64,000 nucleotides of DNA from Segetibacter aerophilus (GTDB taxonomy: Bacteria; Bacteroidota; Bacteroidia; Chitinophagales; Chitinophagaceae): the NCBI RefSeq assembly GCF_007991655.1, contig NZ_BJYT01000025.1, positions 1 to 64,000 on the forward strand, written 5' to 3'. The notes below the pieces were generated by a model. That model saw only the letters and a list, made by a program, of their open reading frames with translations, had not been told where the DNA came from and made no database searches. Of this stretch, positions 16,996-25,102 are shown one piece after another (the stretch's first letter is position 1; each line of letters begins with the position of its first letter). Made by a program: the position numbers and the translations under genes.

Positions 16996-17712
16996 ATGAA
17001 AACGTTAGTACGGGTACTGCCTATACTGCTGTTGTTAGCACTTATAGGTAGTTCGACAAGTAGTGCAAAAGCGCAGAGAGGTTACAGGGGAAATTATTCA
17101 AGAAGTTACAGGGATTATGTTCAAAGTTACAGAGGCAGCAATAGTAGAGTTTATCGAAATGATTATGGAAGTCAATATAGGGCCTACCCAAATTATAATT
17201 ATAGGCCGTCGGTTGTTGTAAGGCCTCGATATACCTCACCTGTTGTTTTCGGGCCTCGTTACTATGGAGTGCCTCGCGGTAGTATTTCAATTACGTTTGG
17301 CGGCAATCCTTACTATTATCATGGTGGTAACTTTTACCGCCCTTATGGAACTTACTTTCAAATGATTTTGCCTCCGGTTGGTATTCGAATTGGCATGCTT
17401 CCAATGGGGTATATTCCAATTTATGTAGGTCCTGAGGAATATTATTTCTATAACGGTGTTTACTATCGACGTTTTGATGATCGAAACTACGAAGTGGTAA
17501 ATGCGCCAATGGGGGCACAGGTAGCATCTCTGCCAAGAGGCGCGAAATCAGTTACGGTGAACGGAGAGAAATTTTATGAACTTAACGGCACCTACTACAA
17601 AGAAGATGCAGATCCGAAAGGACGGGTTGTATATACGGTAGTGGGCAAAAACGGTGAAATCGACAACACTGAAGATGCTCCGGGGCCTATTGCAGACCGG
17701 AGGGATAGATAG
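16996..17712 (+). CDS. Secreted Tyr/Arg-rich protein, DUF6515-like
   Basis: A 238-residue protein with a signal peptide (MKTLVRVLPILLLLALIGSS, cleavage near AKAQ). The next 70 residues are rich in Tyr, Arg, Ser and Asn (RGYRGNYSRSYRDYVQSYRG). The conserved C-terminal half contains PVGIRIGMLPMGYIPIYVG, EYYFYNGVYYR, APMGAQVASLPRGAKSV and GEKFYELNGTYYK, the repeating Tyr-rich pattern of DUF6515. These proteins are predicted to be envelope-associated; no function is known. A strong hairpin terminator begins 27 bases after the stop. Confidence 0.75.
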   Translation: MKTLVRVLPILLLLALIGSSTSSAKAQRGYRGNYSRSYRDYVQSYRGSNSRVYRNDYGSQYRAYPNYNYRPSVVVRPRYTSPVVFGPRYYGVPRGSISITFGGNPYYYHGGNFYRPYGTYFQMILPPVGIRIGMLPMGYIPIYVGPEEYYFYNGVYYRRFDDRNYEVVNAPMGAQVASLPRGAKSVTVNGEKFYELNGTYYKEDADPKGRVVYTVVGKNGEIDNTEDAPGPIADRRDR

Positions 17713-17738
17713 AAGTGGACGACGAATGGGTATCTTAT

Positions 17739-17780
17739 AAAAGACAAAAGGAGAAATTGAACTTTCTCCTTTTGTCTTTT
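17739..17780. terminator. Bidirectional hairpin terminator
   Basis: A perfect 18-bp inverted repeat (arms 17739-17756 and 17763-17780, loop TTGAAC). The outer ends are AAAA on the left and TTTT on the right, so an RNA read in either direction ends in a U-run. It sits between the convergent DUF6515 and Uma2 genes and can serve both. Confidence 0.85.
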
Positions 17781-17812
17781 ATTCCTCCTGCGTAAATTCT
17801 CTTACAAATACA

Positions 17813-18343
17813 TTAGAATTCAAACTCGAATGAAAGTAGCGCAGATTTAAACAAGCCAACTTGAGTGTATTGAAGTTGATATGTTCCGTCGGTCAGCACC
17901 CACGCTGTCATCTCCCGTGTCTCTGGTTCGACCACAAAATATTCTTTTACGCCTGCTTTCTCATACAGGTTTTTCTTTTGTACTGTATCTCTCTTTTTAT
18001 CTGCGGACAGAACTTCTATTACCAGGTCAGGAGCTCCGTGAATATAACCGTCGTTTTTTAAAATATCCTTGCTTTCGTTTAAAAGCACCAATAGATCAGG
18101 TTGAACTGCTGACAATAGGTTTTCGAAATAGACATCAAATGGCGAAATGATTACTTGACCTTTAGCAGTTTGTTCTAAATAATTATCTATCCTTTTTGCC
18201 AAAAGAAAGAGCAGGTTTTGGTGCATATATTTTGGGGCTGGAGACATATACAATACGTTATCTATTACTTCACATAAAGTTCCTTCAGGTAACAACCTGA
18301 AAACATCTAGTGCAGTTTTAGGAACTTGCTCAATCGCTTTCAT
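17813..18343 (-). CDS. Uma2-family (DUF820) putative endonuclease
   Basis: A 176-residue protein of the Uma2 family with a PD-(D/E)XK nuclease core. Visible core residues are Glu25, Asp83 in QPDLLVL, Glu110 in APDLVIEVLS and Lys124 in the KKNLYEKAGVKEYFVVEP segment. Uma2 proteins are abundant in cyanobacteria and Bacteroidota, are often linked to mobile DNA, and have no settled substrate. The stop codon lies just after the bidirectional hairpin, and recO starts 34 bases upstream of its ATG, so the two may share a transcript. All core residues are present, so there is no sign of decay. Confidence 0.82.
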   Translation of the reverse strand: MKAIEQVPKTALDVFRLLPEGTLCEVIDNVLYMSPAPKYMHQNLLFLLAKRIDNYLEQTAKGQVIISPFDVYFENLLSAVQPDLLVLLNESKDILKNDGYIHGAPDLVIEVLSADKKRDTVQKKNLYEKAGVKEYFVVEPETREMTAWVLTDGTYQLQYTQVGLFKSALLSFEFEF

Positions 18344-18377
18344 ACAATTCCATTTCTATAAAATTACTAAATCTATC

Positions 18378-19115
18378 TTAACTGAAAATCTCCTGTAAAA
18401 CAGGCAAACTCTTAATTTCTCCAAAATCCGGAACATGAAGAGCAACGTAATTCTGGTAAGCAACAACCAGGCTTTTCCGTACATCCCGGCTAAAGTGGAT
18501 GCTCTCCAGATCATTGTAGAAATTGATTGAAAGTAGTTGTGAAGTGGCAGAAGCTAGCTGCTTCTCTAGAAAATAGGAGTGGCTCGGCTTCTGTTCAACG
18601 AACTGGCCTTCCTGCAAGTCCAAAAAAGGGGTTTGATCGTTATAGTCTCCCTGGATACGAAAACCTAGTTCCGATGCAAGATGAAGGCTAAAATATAAAG
18701 GTAGGTTGGCGGTTAAAGTTGAGCTCCCGGTGTCTAATTGCTTCAATGTATCTTCTGTAAGATAAAATAATTCAGCTCCTGCTTCAGGTTGTTTTAAACT
18801 GTGCTGAAGCATCTCTACGATATACATTGAAACGGTATTCTTTACCACATCAAACAAAAGGTTTTGAAACAAATATGCCCACTGATACTCTTTGATAAAA
18901 TTCAAATTTTTAAACTCGTTATGGTACACTATCATATCGAGTATGGCAGCAGGTTGAAAGTAAATAGCCTTACCTGAAGACTTCTTTGTGCTCTGCCTAA
19001 CACCCTTTACGATATAGGACTGAATACCAAAAAGCTCAGTGTAGACAGTGGTAATAATACTTGTTTCGCCGTACTTCACGGTACGCAAGACAATACCTTT
19101 TGTTTTATGTGTCAT
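18378..19115 (-). CDS. recO: DNA repair protein RecO
   Basis: A 245-residue RecO. The OB-fold start is MTHKTKGIVLRTVKYGET with SIITTVYTELFG and YIVKGVRQ after it; the helical C-domain includes LNFIKEYQWAYLFQ, YIVEMLQHSL and LASELGFRI. RecO works with RecR to load RecA on SSB-coated single-stranded DNA in the RecF pathway. The frame is open up to 19274, but that upstream part contains the intergenic repeat at 19151-19171 and is not protein-like, so ATG 19115 is taken as the start. The zinc-finger cysteines of some RecO proteins are absent here, as is common in Bacteroidota. Confidence 0.87.
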   Translation of the reverse strand: MTHKTKGIVLRTVKYGETSIITTVYTELFGIQSYIVKGVRQSTKKSSGKAIYFQPAAILDMIVYHNEFKNLNFIKEYQWAYLFQNLLFDVVKNTVSMYIVEMLQHSLKQPEAGAELFYLTEDTLKQLDTGSSTLTANLPLYFSLHLASELGFRIQGDYNDQTPFLDLQEGQFVEQKPSHSYFLEKQLASATSQLLSINFYNDLESIHFSRDVRKSLVVAYQNYVALHVPDFGEIKSLPVLQEIFS

Positions 19116-19150
19116 ATCTACAATCTCAACCTTGCTGCCACTGCTAAAAA

Positions 19151-19171
19151 AGTACAAGAGTGCGACGCAAC
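19151..19171 (+). repeat. Intergenic repeat, GTACAAGAGTGCGACGCAAC form
   Basis: The 20-base unit GTACAAGAGTGCGACGCAAC occupies 19152-19171, upstream of recO. It is identical, on the opposite strand, to the unit at 19524-19543 only 350 bases away. Confidence 0.8.
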
Positions 19172-19435
19172 AGTGTTCAATTAATATCTTAATGATTGTA
19201 ACAAAAGAAATCAAAATAAGATTAACCCGGCTAACCACGCCTTGTGGACTTATATATTTAAAATTTCCACGCACACCCTACAGCGTACTTTCCACCTTTT
19301 AAAAGCTTTTTTATAAAAGGTCAATAATTATTAAAAGAAAAAGCGATTGCGCGGGATGTTAAGTTTAAAAGATGGTTTAGAAGTGGCTGCAAACACATTG
19401 ATCATGCCCTTAAAAAATAGTAAACAAGGTATAAA

Positions 19436-19467
19436 AGTTAAGGCTGCTCTAACAAGCAGCCTTAACT
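19436..19467 (-). terminator. Hairpin terminator downstream of carB
   Basis: A perfect 13-bp inverted repeat (19436-19448 and 19455-19467, loop CTAACA). On the minus strand it is followed by TTTTAT, so it can end transcripts that come from the carB half-gene. The spacer 19116-19582 otherwise holds only two repeat copies. Confidence 0.8.
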
Positions 19468-19523
19468 AAGCATATTCAAGTTTCTTTTATTTTTATCCCA
19501 ACAAGATAACTACCCCTAACATT

Positions 19524-19543
19524 GTTGCGTCGCACTCTTGTAC
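19524..19543 (-). repeat. Intergenic repeat, GTACAAGAGTGCGACGCAAC form
   Basis: The minus strand reads GTACAAGAGTGCGACGCAAC, identical to 19152-19171. It starts 40 bases after the stop codon of the truncated carB. A nearby short inverted repeat GTTGTTGC / GCAACAAC (19545-19571) adds a second hairpin. Confidence 0.8.
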
Positions 19544-19582
19544 GTTGTTGCAACCTTGAAGCAACAACGTCATTAGTTCATG

Positions 19583-21223
19583 TTATTCAAACGTGCTATA
19601 GAAGTAGGGCGTCTTTGCCTCAAACTCTGCGCTACAGGTATCCACCATTTTGTAGACGCGGGTAATTCCTAAAGCCTTTCTTTTTTCGTACACCTGCTCC
19701 TCAGTGCAATTGCGCATTATTCTCGAAATCTGCTCGTCACCAAAACCGTTTTTCTTTGCTTCTTTTAACAGCTCTTCGGGTAAAGTTTCGATCGTGTATT
19801 TCGACAACTGTTTTTCAAGGTCACAAATCTTTTGAATTTGAAATAGAAACCAGCGGTCGATACCTGTTGCCTGTGCAATTGTTTTAACAGTCACGCCCTG
19901 CATCAAAGCATCTTTTATTCTAAAGATCCTATCCCATTTCGGTGTTTTTATATACTCAATCAACTCGCTACTTCTCATTAGGCTTTTGCCGTAATAACCT
20001 AATCCTAAAGCATCGTTTTCTAGACTTTGACAAGCCTTTTGTAGTGCTTCTGTAAAGCTTCTTCCGATAGCCATTACCTCACCCACGCTCTTCATCTGCA
20101 AGCCAAGCGTATCATTGCCGCCCTTGAACTTGTCAAAATTCCAACGGGGAACTTTCACGATGACGTAATCAAGCGCAGGTTCAAAGTAGGCAGAAGTGGT
20201 CTGAGTAATTTGGTTTTTCAGTTCGTCCAGGTTATAACCTATGGCCAATTTGGAAGCAACTTTTGCAATCGGGTAACCGGTAGCTTTAGAGGCAAGAGCC
20301 GATGAACGACTTACACGTGGATTTATTTCAACAGCGATTAATTCTTCCGTCTCAGGATTTTGGGCAAACTGAACATTACAACCTCCTGAAAAATTTCCCA
20401 GGCTTCGCATCATCAAAATCGCTTTGTTACGCATTTCCTGGAAAGCTGTATCGCTTAAGGTCATAGCAGGCGCTACGGTAATACTGTCACCTGTATGAAT
20501 TCCCATCGGGTCAACATTCTCAACAGTACAGATGATGACGACATTATCCGCTTGATCTCGAAGCAATTCAAGCTCGTATTCCTTCCACCCCAAAACTGCT
20601 TTTTCTACTAACACCTCGTGCATCGGCGAAGCCGTAAGGCCGCGGTTGAGTGCCTCGTCCAATTCATCTTTACTATGCACAAATCCACCCCCCGAACCTC
20701 CAAGAGTAAAAGAAGGGCGTATAACAAGTGGAAATCCTATTTGCTGAGCAAACTCTTTTCCCTCGAGAACACTATTAGCAACCCGACTTGGTGCAACTGC
20801 CATTCCTATTTTTACCATTAACTGCCTGAATTTCTCACGGTCCTCAGCAGTGTCTATAGCGGCAACATCAACGCCTATCAACCGGCAATTGTATTTTTCC
20901 CAAATTCCTAATTCATCAGCCTCTTTACAGAGATTGAGTGCAGTTTGTCCACCCATTGTAGGCAAGACAGCATCGATTTGGTTTTCAGTAAGGATTTTTT
21001 CAATACTATCTACATTGAGAGGAAGCAGGTAAACCCGATCTGCCATCATAGGGTCAGTCATGATGGTTGCGGGATTGCTGTTTATCAGGATAACTTTAAT
21101 CCCTTCTTCGCGTAAACTTCTCGCTGCTTGTGAACCTGAGTAGTCAAACTCGCAAGCTTGCCCGATTACGATGGGGCCAGATCCAATTATTAAGACAGAT
21201 TTTATAGAATTATCGCGTGGCAT
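19583..21223 (-). CDS. carB: Carbamoyl-phosphate synthase large subunit, N-terminal half only
   Basis: A 546-residue protein equal to the first half of CarB (full length about 940-1070). It has the carboxyphosphate synthetase ATP-grasp domain (about 1-400, with IGSGPIVIGQACEFDYSG, GGSGGGFVHS and EINPRVSRSSALASKATG) and the oligomerisation domain (about 400-546). The frame stops right after AKTPYFYSTFE, which is the exact junction where full-length CarB continues into the second ATP-grasp half. No trace of the second half follows in 19116-19582. Split CarB genes exist in some thermophiles and archaea, so the missing half may be encoded elsewhere; otherwise this copy cannot make carbamoyl phosphate alone. 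No carA is near. The coding sequence itself shows no decay. Confidence 0.88.
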   Translation of the reverse strand: MPRDNSIKSVLIIGSGPIVIGQACEFDYSGSQAARSLREEGIKVILINSNPATIMTDPMMADRVYLLPLNVDSIEKILTENQIDAVLPTMGGQTALNLCKEADELGIWEKYNCRLIGVDVAAIDTAEDREKFRQLMVKIGMAVAPSRVANSVLEGKEFAQQIGFPLVIRPSFTLGGSGGGFVHSKDELDEALNRGLTASPMHEVLVEKAVLGWKEYELELLRDQADNVVIICTVENVDPMGIHTGDSITVAPAMTLSDTAFQEMRNKAILMMRSLGNFSGGCNVQFAQNPETEELIAVEINPRVSRSSALASKATGYPIAKVASKLAIGYNLDELKNQITQTTSAYFEPALDYVIVKVPRWNFDKFKGGNDTLGLQMKSVGEVMAIGRSFTEALQKACQSLENDALGLGYYGKSLMRSSELIEYIKTPKWDRIFRIKDALMQGVTVKTIAQATGIDRWFLFQIQKICDLEKQLSKYTIETLPEELLKEAKKNGFGDEQISRIMRNCTEEQVYEKRKALGITRVYKMVDTCSAEFEAKTPYFYSTFE

Positions 21224-21428
21224 ATTTTAAACAAATTGTGCAAATGTAATCCCTGTCAAACAAAATAGAGGGTTAATTTCTTTTTTGTCTAAAAGTGTAT
21301 TATAGCGAAAAGTAGAAAGTCCCTTTTAATGTTAATAGTATGGGATGTTTCAAAAGCAACCTCAATTTGTCGTGTTTTGTAAAAAGAACTAGAAAAAGGT
21401 TCATTCTAAAAAGGTAAGAACGTTCTAT

Positions 21429-21662
21429 TTAAGCTAAAGCGTACAGCCTTTCAGCTATTGCAACTTCAAGGTCGGCTGGTATTGTATCAGTGTCATCACC
21501 AATGGCCACGTAGTGACCTACTGTTCTATCGTAAGTAAAAACAAAGTCGTCACTGCCATTGTAACTAACAGTAAAGCGGGTATCTCCATTAAAATCAAAA
21601 GGTGCGGCCTTAACGATATAAGGAACGCCATTCAATAAAAGCTGAAATGATTGATCTTGCAT
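21429..21662 (-). CDS. Small conserved-looking protein of unknown function
   Basis: A 77-residue acidic protein, MQDQSFQLLLNGVPYIVKA at the start and IPADLEVAIAERLYALA at the end. The middle (FDFNGDTRFTVSYNG, DDFVFTYDRTVGHYVAIG) alternates hydrophobic and polar residues, suggesting a small beta-sheet domain with a C-terminal helix. I do not recognise a family. The start at 21662 is preferred over a GTG-type start at 21752, because the upstream portion is not protein-like and would overlap the umuC stop. It lies 90 bases downstream of umuC on the same strand and might belong to that transcript. Confidence 0.55.
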   Translation of the reverse strand: MQDQSFQLLLNGVPYIVKAAPFDFNGDTRFTVSYNGSDDFVFTYDRTVGHYVAIGDDTDTIPADLEVAIAERLYALA

Positions 21663-21751
21663 ATAATAGGTTTTAAAAATCGAACACAAAAACAATGCCT
21701 TTGCGCGGATGCTAAAACGCCCAACGGCATTCCGTCCAACTTCATCATTCA

Positions 21752-23032
21752 CTAGTTTACCTCCCTTAGTTCAACCCAACGAGTTGTGTATCGCTTGCTA
21801 AGCAACTCCTGTTTCATTTTCCAAGGTCGATCCACACCTGACGAAGCAACTTTTACCAATTCATTCCTCATGCTGAAATTTATATTGTCGACCTTACTCA
21901 TGAGGAATTTATGCTCGGTTGAAGATGAGGCAGCAAAAAAATTTCCTTGTAAAGAGGCATCAGGAACAAGCTTGCCAAAAACTACCCCTGCTTTTTCATA
22001 GACGACTCCTTCTCTATACAGTTTCTCTAACAAGGCAACCGCAGGCTTTATTAATTCGGTTGTTACACAAGTTGCTACAGGTAGTATAACTTCCCTTTTA
22101 ATAGGCTCGTTTGGTTTATAAACGTCTCCTTTATCTAACGCTTTCTCAATTACAAAAACAGTCATTTGCCCGGCCGCGCTTTGTTGTCTTCTTAGTTTCT
22201 CCGCCGCCCGGCTAACATACATTGCAACTGCTTCTTTCATCTGCGTCAAGTCTGTAAGAGGACGACCAAAACGGCGAGTGCACGAAACCATTTTTTTTGT
22301 TGATAGTTGCTCATCAAGACCTATTGCATGAATGCCTTTCAGCTCCTTTATCAATCTTACCCCAACAACTCCACCAAGTTGTTGCCTCGCCCATTCTTCG
22401 GGCATTTGCTTCAATTCAAATGCTGTTTTAACCTCCAGCTTTTCCAGCTTTATTGCATATTGTTTTCCCACACCCCAAATTTCACCTATAGGCGTTCGCC
22501 TTAGTGCTGCATCCACCTTTCCCGGTGTGTCTAGTATTAGCATACACCTGCTCTTTTCTTTATTTTCTTTAGCGAGTCGGTTTGCAATTTTTGCCAGCGT
22601 TTTTGTTGGAGCTACTCCTATTGAAACGGGTATACCTGTCCACTGCCCTATCCTTTCCTTCAACTCTTTAACTGTATTATGCAGCTCTTTTGCAGGAACA
22701 TGCGACATGTCTACAAAGGCTTCGTCAACAGAATACACCTCTATACACGTAGATGGAAACATACTTTGCATTGTTTCCATCACACGCTTGCTCATGTCTC
22801 CATACAAATTGTAGTTGGACGAAAATGCTGTAATACCGTGTTGTTGCAATAAAGGCTTGCTTAAGAAATAGGCTTGCGCCATCTTAATACCCAGCTTCTT
22901 TGCTTCATCACTTCGCGAAATAATACAGCCATCATTATTGCTTAGCACAACAACAGGAATTGCTTTTAAGTGAGGTTTAAACAATCGTTCGCACGAGCAG
23001 TAAAAATTATTGCAATCCACTATAGCTTTCAT
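21752..23032 (-). CDS. umuC: Y-family DNA polymerase UmuC (pol V catalytic subunit)
   Basis: A 426-residue Y-family polymerase close to the usual UmuC length. The N-terminus KAIVDCNNFYCSCERLF carries the first catalytic Asp; VYSVDEAFVDMS carries the second acidic pair; ATKTLAKIANRLAK style residues follow as PTKTLAKIANRLAKEN; the little-finger and C-terminal DUF4113-like region ends SKRYTTRWVELREV. UmuC with processed UmuD performs error-prone bypass of DNA lesions in the SOS response. The frame is open back to a GTG at 23128, adding 32 residues, but ATG 23032 matches the family start. umuD lies immediately upstream on the same strand. Confidence 0.9.
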   Translation of the reverse strand: MKAIVDCNNFYCSCERLFKPHLKAIPVVVLSNNDGCIISRSDEAKKLGIKMAQAYFLSKPLLQQHGITAFSSNYNLYGDMSKRVMETMQSMFPSTCIEVYSVDEAFVDMSHVPAKELHNTVKELKERIGQWTGIPVSIGVAPTKTLAKIANRLAKENKEKSRCMLILDTPGKVDAALRRTPIGEIWGVGKQYAIKLEKLEVKTAFELKQMPEEWARQQLGGVVGVRLIKELKGIHAIGLDEQLSTKKMVSCTRRFGRPLTDLTQMKEAVAMYVSRAAEKLRRQQSAAGQMTVFVIEKALDKGDVYKPNEPIKREVILPVATCVTTELIKPAVALLEKLYREGVVYEKAGVVFGKLVPDASLQGNFFAASSSTEHKFLMSKVDNINFSMRNELVKVASSGVDRPWKMKQELLSKRYTTRWVELREVN

Positions 23033-23120
23033 AAATCCTTGCTGTTTGCTTATCTCCTTTTCAAATATGCCCAGTTTTTGCCGAACGCTTTCCCAGTTTG
23101 GACCGCCAAGCAAAACACCA

Positions 23121-23162
23121 GTTTTCACTTTTTCCTTTTTACTTTTTTCTTTTTACTTTTCC
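23121..23162 (-). repeat. Homopurine low-complexity tract between umuD and umuC
   Basis: Directly after the umuD stop the minus strand is a nearly pure purine run built from AAAAGTAAAAAG and AAAAAGTAAAAAGG units. It is likely unstructured and could affect translation between the two genes. Confidence 0.5.
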
Positions 23163-23163
23163 T

Positions 23164-23592
23164 TCAAAGCTCATGTACCACATACGTCACCGCCCCCCAA
23201 ACAGAAAAGTCTGAAAAAGGATCTACATCAATAACAGCAAGCTTAGTGGTTTCAGGCACCAGTCTTATTTTGTTAAAGGTTTTATCGAGACGGCGCACCA
23301 GCATTTCACCATTCAAAACAGCTACTATTACTTTTCCGTTTACGTTCGTAATACTTCTGTCAACAATAAGAACGTCGCCGCTAAAAATGCCCGCGCCTTC
23401 CATCGAGTCGCCATTCATTCTAAAGAAAAAAGTCGCGGGTTTATTTTTAATTAGTTGCTCGTTTAGGTCTATCCCTCTTTCCATGTATTCGTCGGCAGGC
23501 GTGCTGAAGCCGGTTGCATTTGCACGGTGAACGTCGTGTTGAGTAAAATCTTTTGTGCCTTTATATATGCTATTGAAAATTTCCCTTTCCAT
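23164..23592 (-). CDS. umuD: UmuD-like S24 protein with altered catalytic lysine
   Basis: A 142-residue S24 (LexA/UmuD) family protein, the same length as E. coli UmuD. Aligned to it: GFSTPADEYMERGIDLN matches the cleavage-site region, GDSMEGAGI holds the nucleophile Ser63, and SGDVLIVDRS follows. The general-base lysine of UmuD (Lys97 in E. coli, in GEFTVKKL) is replaced by Arg100 in GEMLVRRL; both codons there (CGC CGT) read Arg. The scissile Cys-Gly or Ala-Gly pair is Thr27-Gly28. UmuD is normally activated by RecA-stimulated self-cleavage, so processing here may be altered. Otherwise the fold looks intact. Expected partner is the UmuC gene downstream. Confidence 0.85.
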   Translation of the reverse strand: MEREIFNSIYKGTKDFTQHDVHRANATGFSTPADEYMERGIDLNEQLIKNKPATFFFRMNGDSMEGAGIFSGDVLIVDRSITNVNGKVIVAVLNGEMLVRRLDKTFNKIRLVPETTKLAVIDVDPFSDFSVWGAVTYVVHEL

Positions 23593-23707
23593 ATAATTTT
23601 GTTTTTATTATTACTAATGTTTTAGCAAGCAGTTCAAAAAAATAAGCTGTAGAAGCTTAATCTCTTTATTTGTTAAGATACCAGCCACGGTTTTCCATAG
23701 CATCGTC

Positions 23708-23721
23708 GTTGCGTCGCAATC
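23708..23721 (-). repeat. Intergenic repeat core, divergent copy
   Basis: The minus strand reads TTGCGACGCAACGACGATG around this site, so the TGCGACGCAAC core is intact but the GTACAAG half is not. It lies in the 216-base spacer between umuD and the radical SAM gene. Confidence 0.6.
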
Positions 23722-23808
23722 ACTTCAATTTTACATCTTTTGGCAGCCGTTTTTCAAAAAGCCTAAATTGAAATACTCTTCTATCGAATCCATATTTGTT
23801 ACACCTTT

Positions 23809-24912
23809 TTAAAACAACCTCATCTGCTCTCCGGGCCTTTTAAAGTTTGAGCAATCCAGATCAAGACGCTCATGGTTCAACCCATACTTTGCGGTGTACT
23901 TGCGATATTGTTGCGCTACCATCTCTGCCACATTTCCTTCGCCTCGCATTCGTACTCCCCAGCGGCTATCGTTTACCTTTCCTTCGTGACTTGCCTCTAT
24001 TAAGTGCCATACTTTGTCTGCCCGATCGGGAAAATTTTTGTATAGCCAATCGTGAAAAAGTAATTTGATAGCACCGTTTAAACGAATGAATGTATAAGCA
24101 GAAAACGTAGCACCCGCCTCACTTGCGGCTTTAATAATGTTATGCATTTCGTGTTCATTTAACCCTGGTATCATCGGACCCAACATTACACCCATTCTTA
24201 CCCCGGCTTTGCTCATTTCATCAATTAGTCTCAAGCGTTGTTTGCCCGTTGTTGTTCGTGGCTCCATCACGCGTCTAAGTTCCTCATTGAAAGAAGTAAT
24301 AGATACAAGTACGGAAACCAGGTTCTTTTTTCCCATTTCCTGTAGCAGGTCTTTATCTCGAAGCATGCCAGCATTTTTGGTAATCATGGCAACAGGCTGA
24401 TTAAACTCGTTACATACTTCAAGCAGGCCCCTGGTAAGTCTAAATTTTTGTTCCGCAGGTTGATAGCAATCGGTATTGCCGCTGAGACTAATAGGTACAC
24501 ACTCCCATTTTGGATGCAATAAAAACTTACGAAGCAGATCGGGTGCGTTTTTCTTTACAATAATTTTTCGTTCAAAGTCAAGTCCTGCAGAATATCCCCA
24601 ATATTCAAATGAATTGCGGGCATAGCAATAAATGCAACCATGCTCGCAACCTTGGTATGGGTTCATGCTATACATGAGACCAAGGTCGGGGCTTTCAACT
24701 TTGTTTACAATTCCTTTTGCATTGTCTTCAAAGTATTGTGTTGATTCATTCTTTTCTGTCCAATCGTCAATGCCTTCTATATGCTCTTTTACCTCTGTGT
24801 TTTTAAGAAACCTGTTTCGTGTATTTATCTGAGCACCCCTACCCTTTAAGTATTGATTAACCTCTTGCTGGCCGTTTTCCTCCAGAGAGTTTGCTTCTTG
24901 ATTCTTTGACAT
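23809..24912 (-). CDS. PA0069-family radical SAM protein (SplB-like)
   Basis: A 367-residue radical SAM protein. The [4Fe-4S] cluster motif is Cys89, Cys93 and Cys96 in CEHGCIYCYARN, preceded by the family signature YSMNPYQG. Later blocks include SLSGNTDCYQPAEQ, RGLLEVC and VSITSFNEELRRVMEPR with ITKNAG before it. This subfamily (PA0069 / Rv2578c type) is related to spore photoproduct lyase; its reaction is not established, though gene context often suggests DNA or nucleotide damage. It sits between umuDC and two 2H phosphoesterases on the same strand, with 200-base spacers, so a shared promoter is uncertain. Length is normal and no truncation is seen. Confidence 0.86.
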   Translation of the reverse strand: MSKNQEANSLEENGQQEVNQYLKGRGAQINTRNRFLKNTEVKEHIEGIDDWTEKNESTQYFEDNAKGIVNKVESPDLGLMYSMNPYQGCEHGCIYCYARNSFEYWGYSAGLDFERKIIVKKNAPDLLRKFLLHPKWECVPISLSGNTDCYQPAEQKFRLTRGLLEVCNEFNQPVAMITKNAGMLRDKDLLQEMGKKNLVSVLVSITSFNEELRRVMEPRTTTGKQRLRLIDEMSKAGVRMGVMLGPMIPGLNEHEMHNIIKAASEAGATFSAYTFIRLNGAIKLLFHDWLYKNFPDRADKVWHLIEASHEGKVNDSRWGVRMRGEGNVAEMVAQQYRKYTAKYGLNHERLDLDCSNFKRPGEQMRLF

Positions 24913-24986
24913 CTCAATTCAATTTTTAATAAGCCCGCAGTTTCTTGCCTCGCCCGGAAATGATAAGTTCAATGGTGTTTTAAATT

Positions 24987-25006
24987 GTACAAGGGTGCGA
25001 CGCAAG
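24987..25006 (+). repeat. Intergenic repeat, GTACAAGGGTGCGACGCAAG form
   Basis: Nineteen of the first twenty positions match the consensus unit apart from AGG for AGA and the terminal G. It lies in the spacer between the second 2H gene and the radical SAM gene. Confidence 0.75.
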
Positions 25007-25102
25007 AGAAGCCTCATAGTACCATAAATGCCGGCTCAATAACTATCTTCCTTATTTCCACTTAGGCCATAAATGCCCCATTATTGTTTAAACTATCCCA
25101 GC

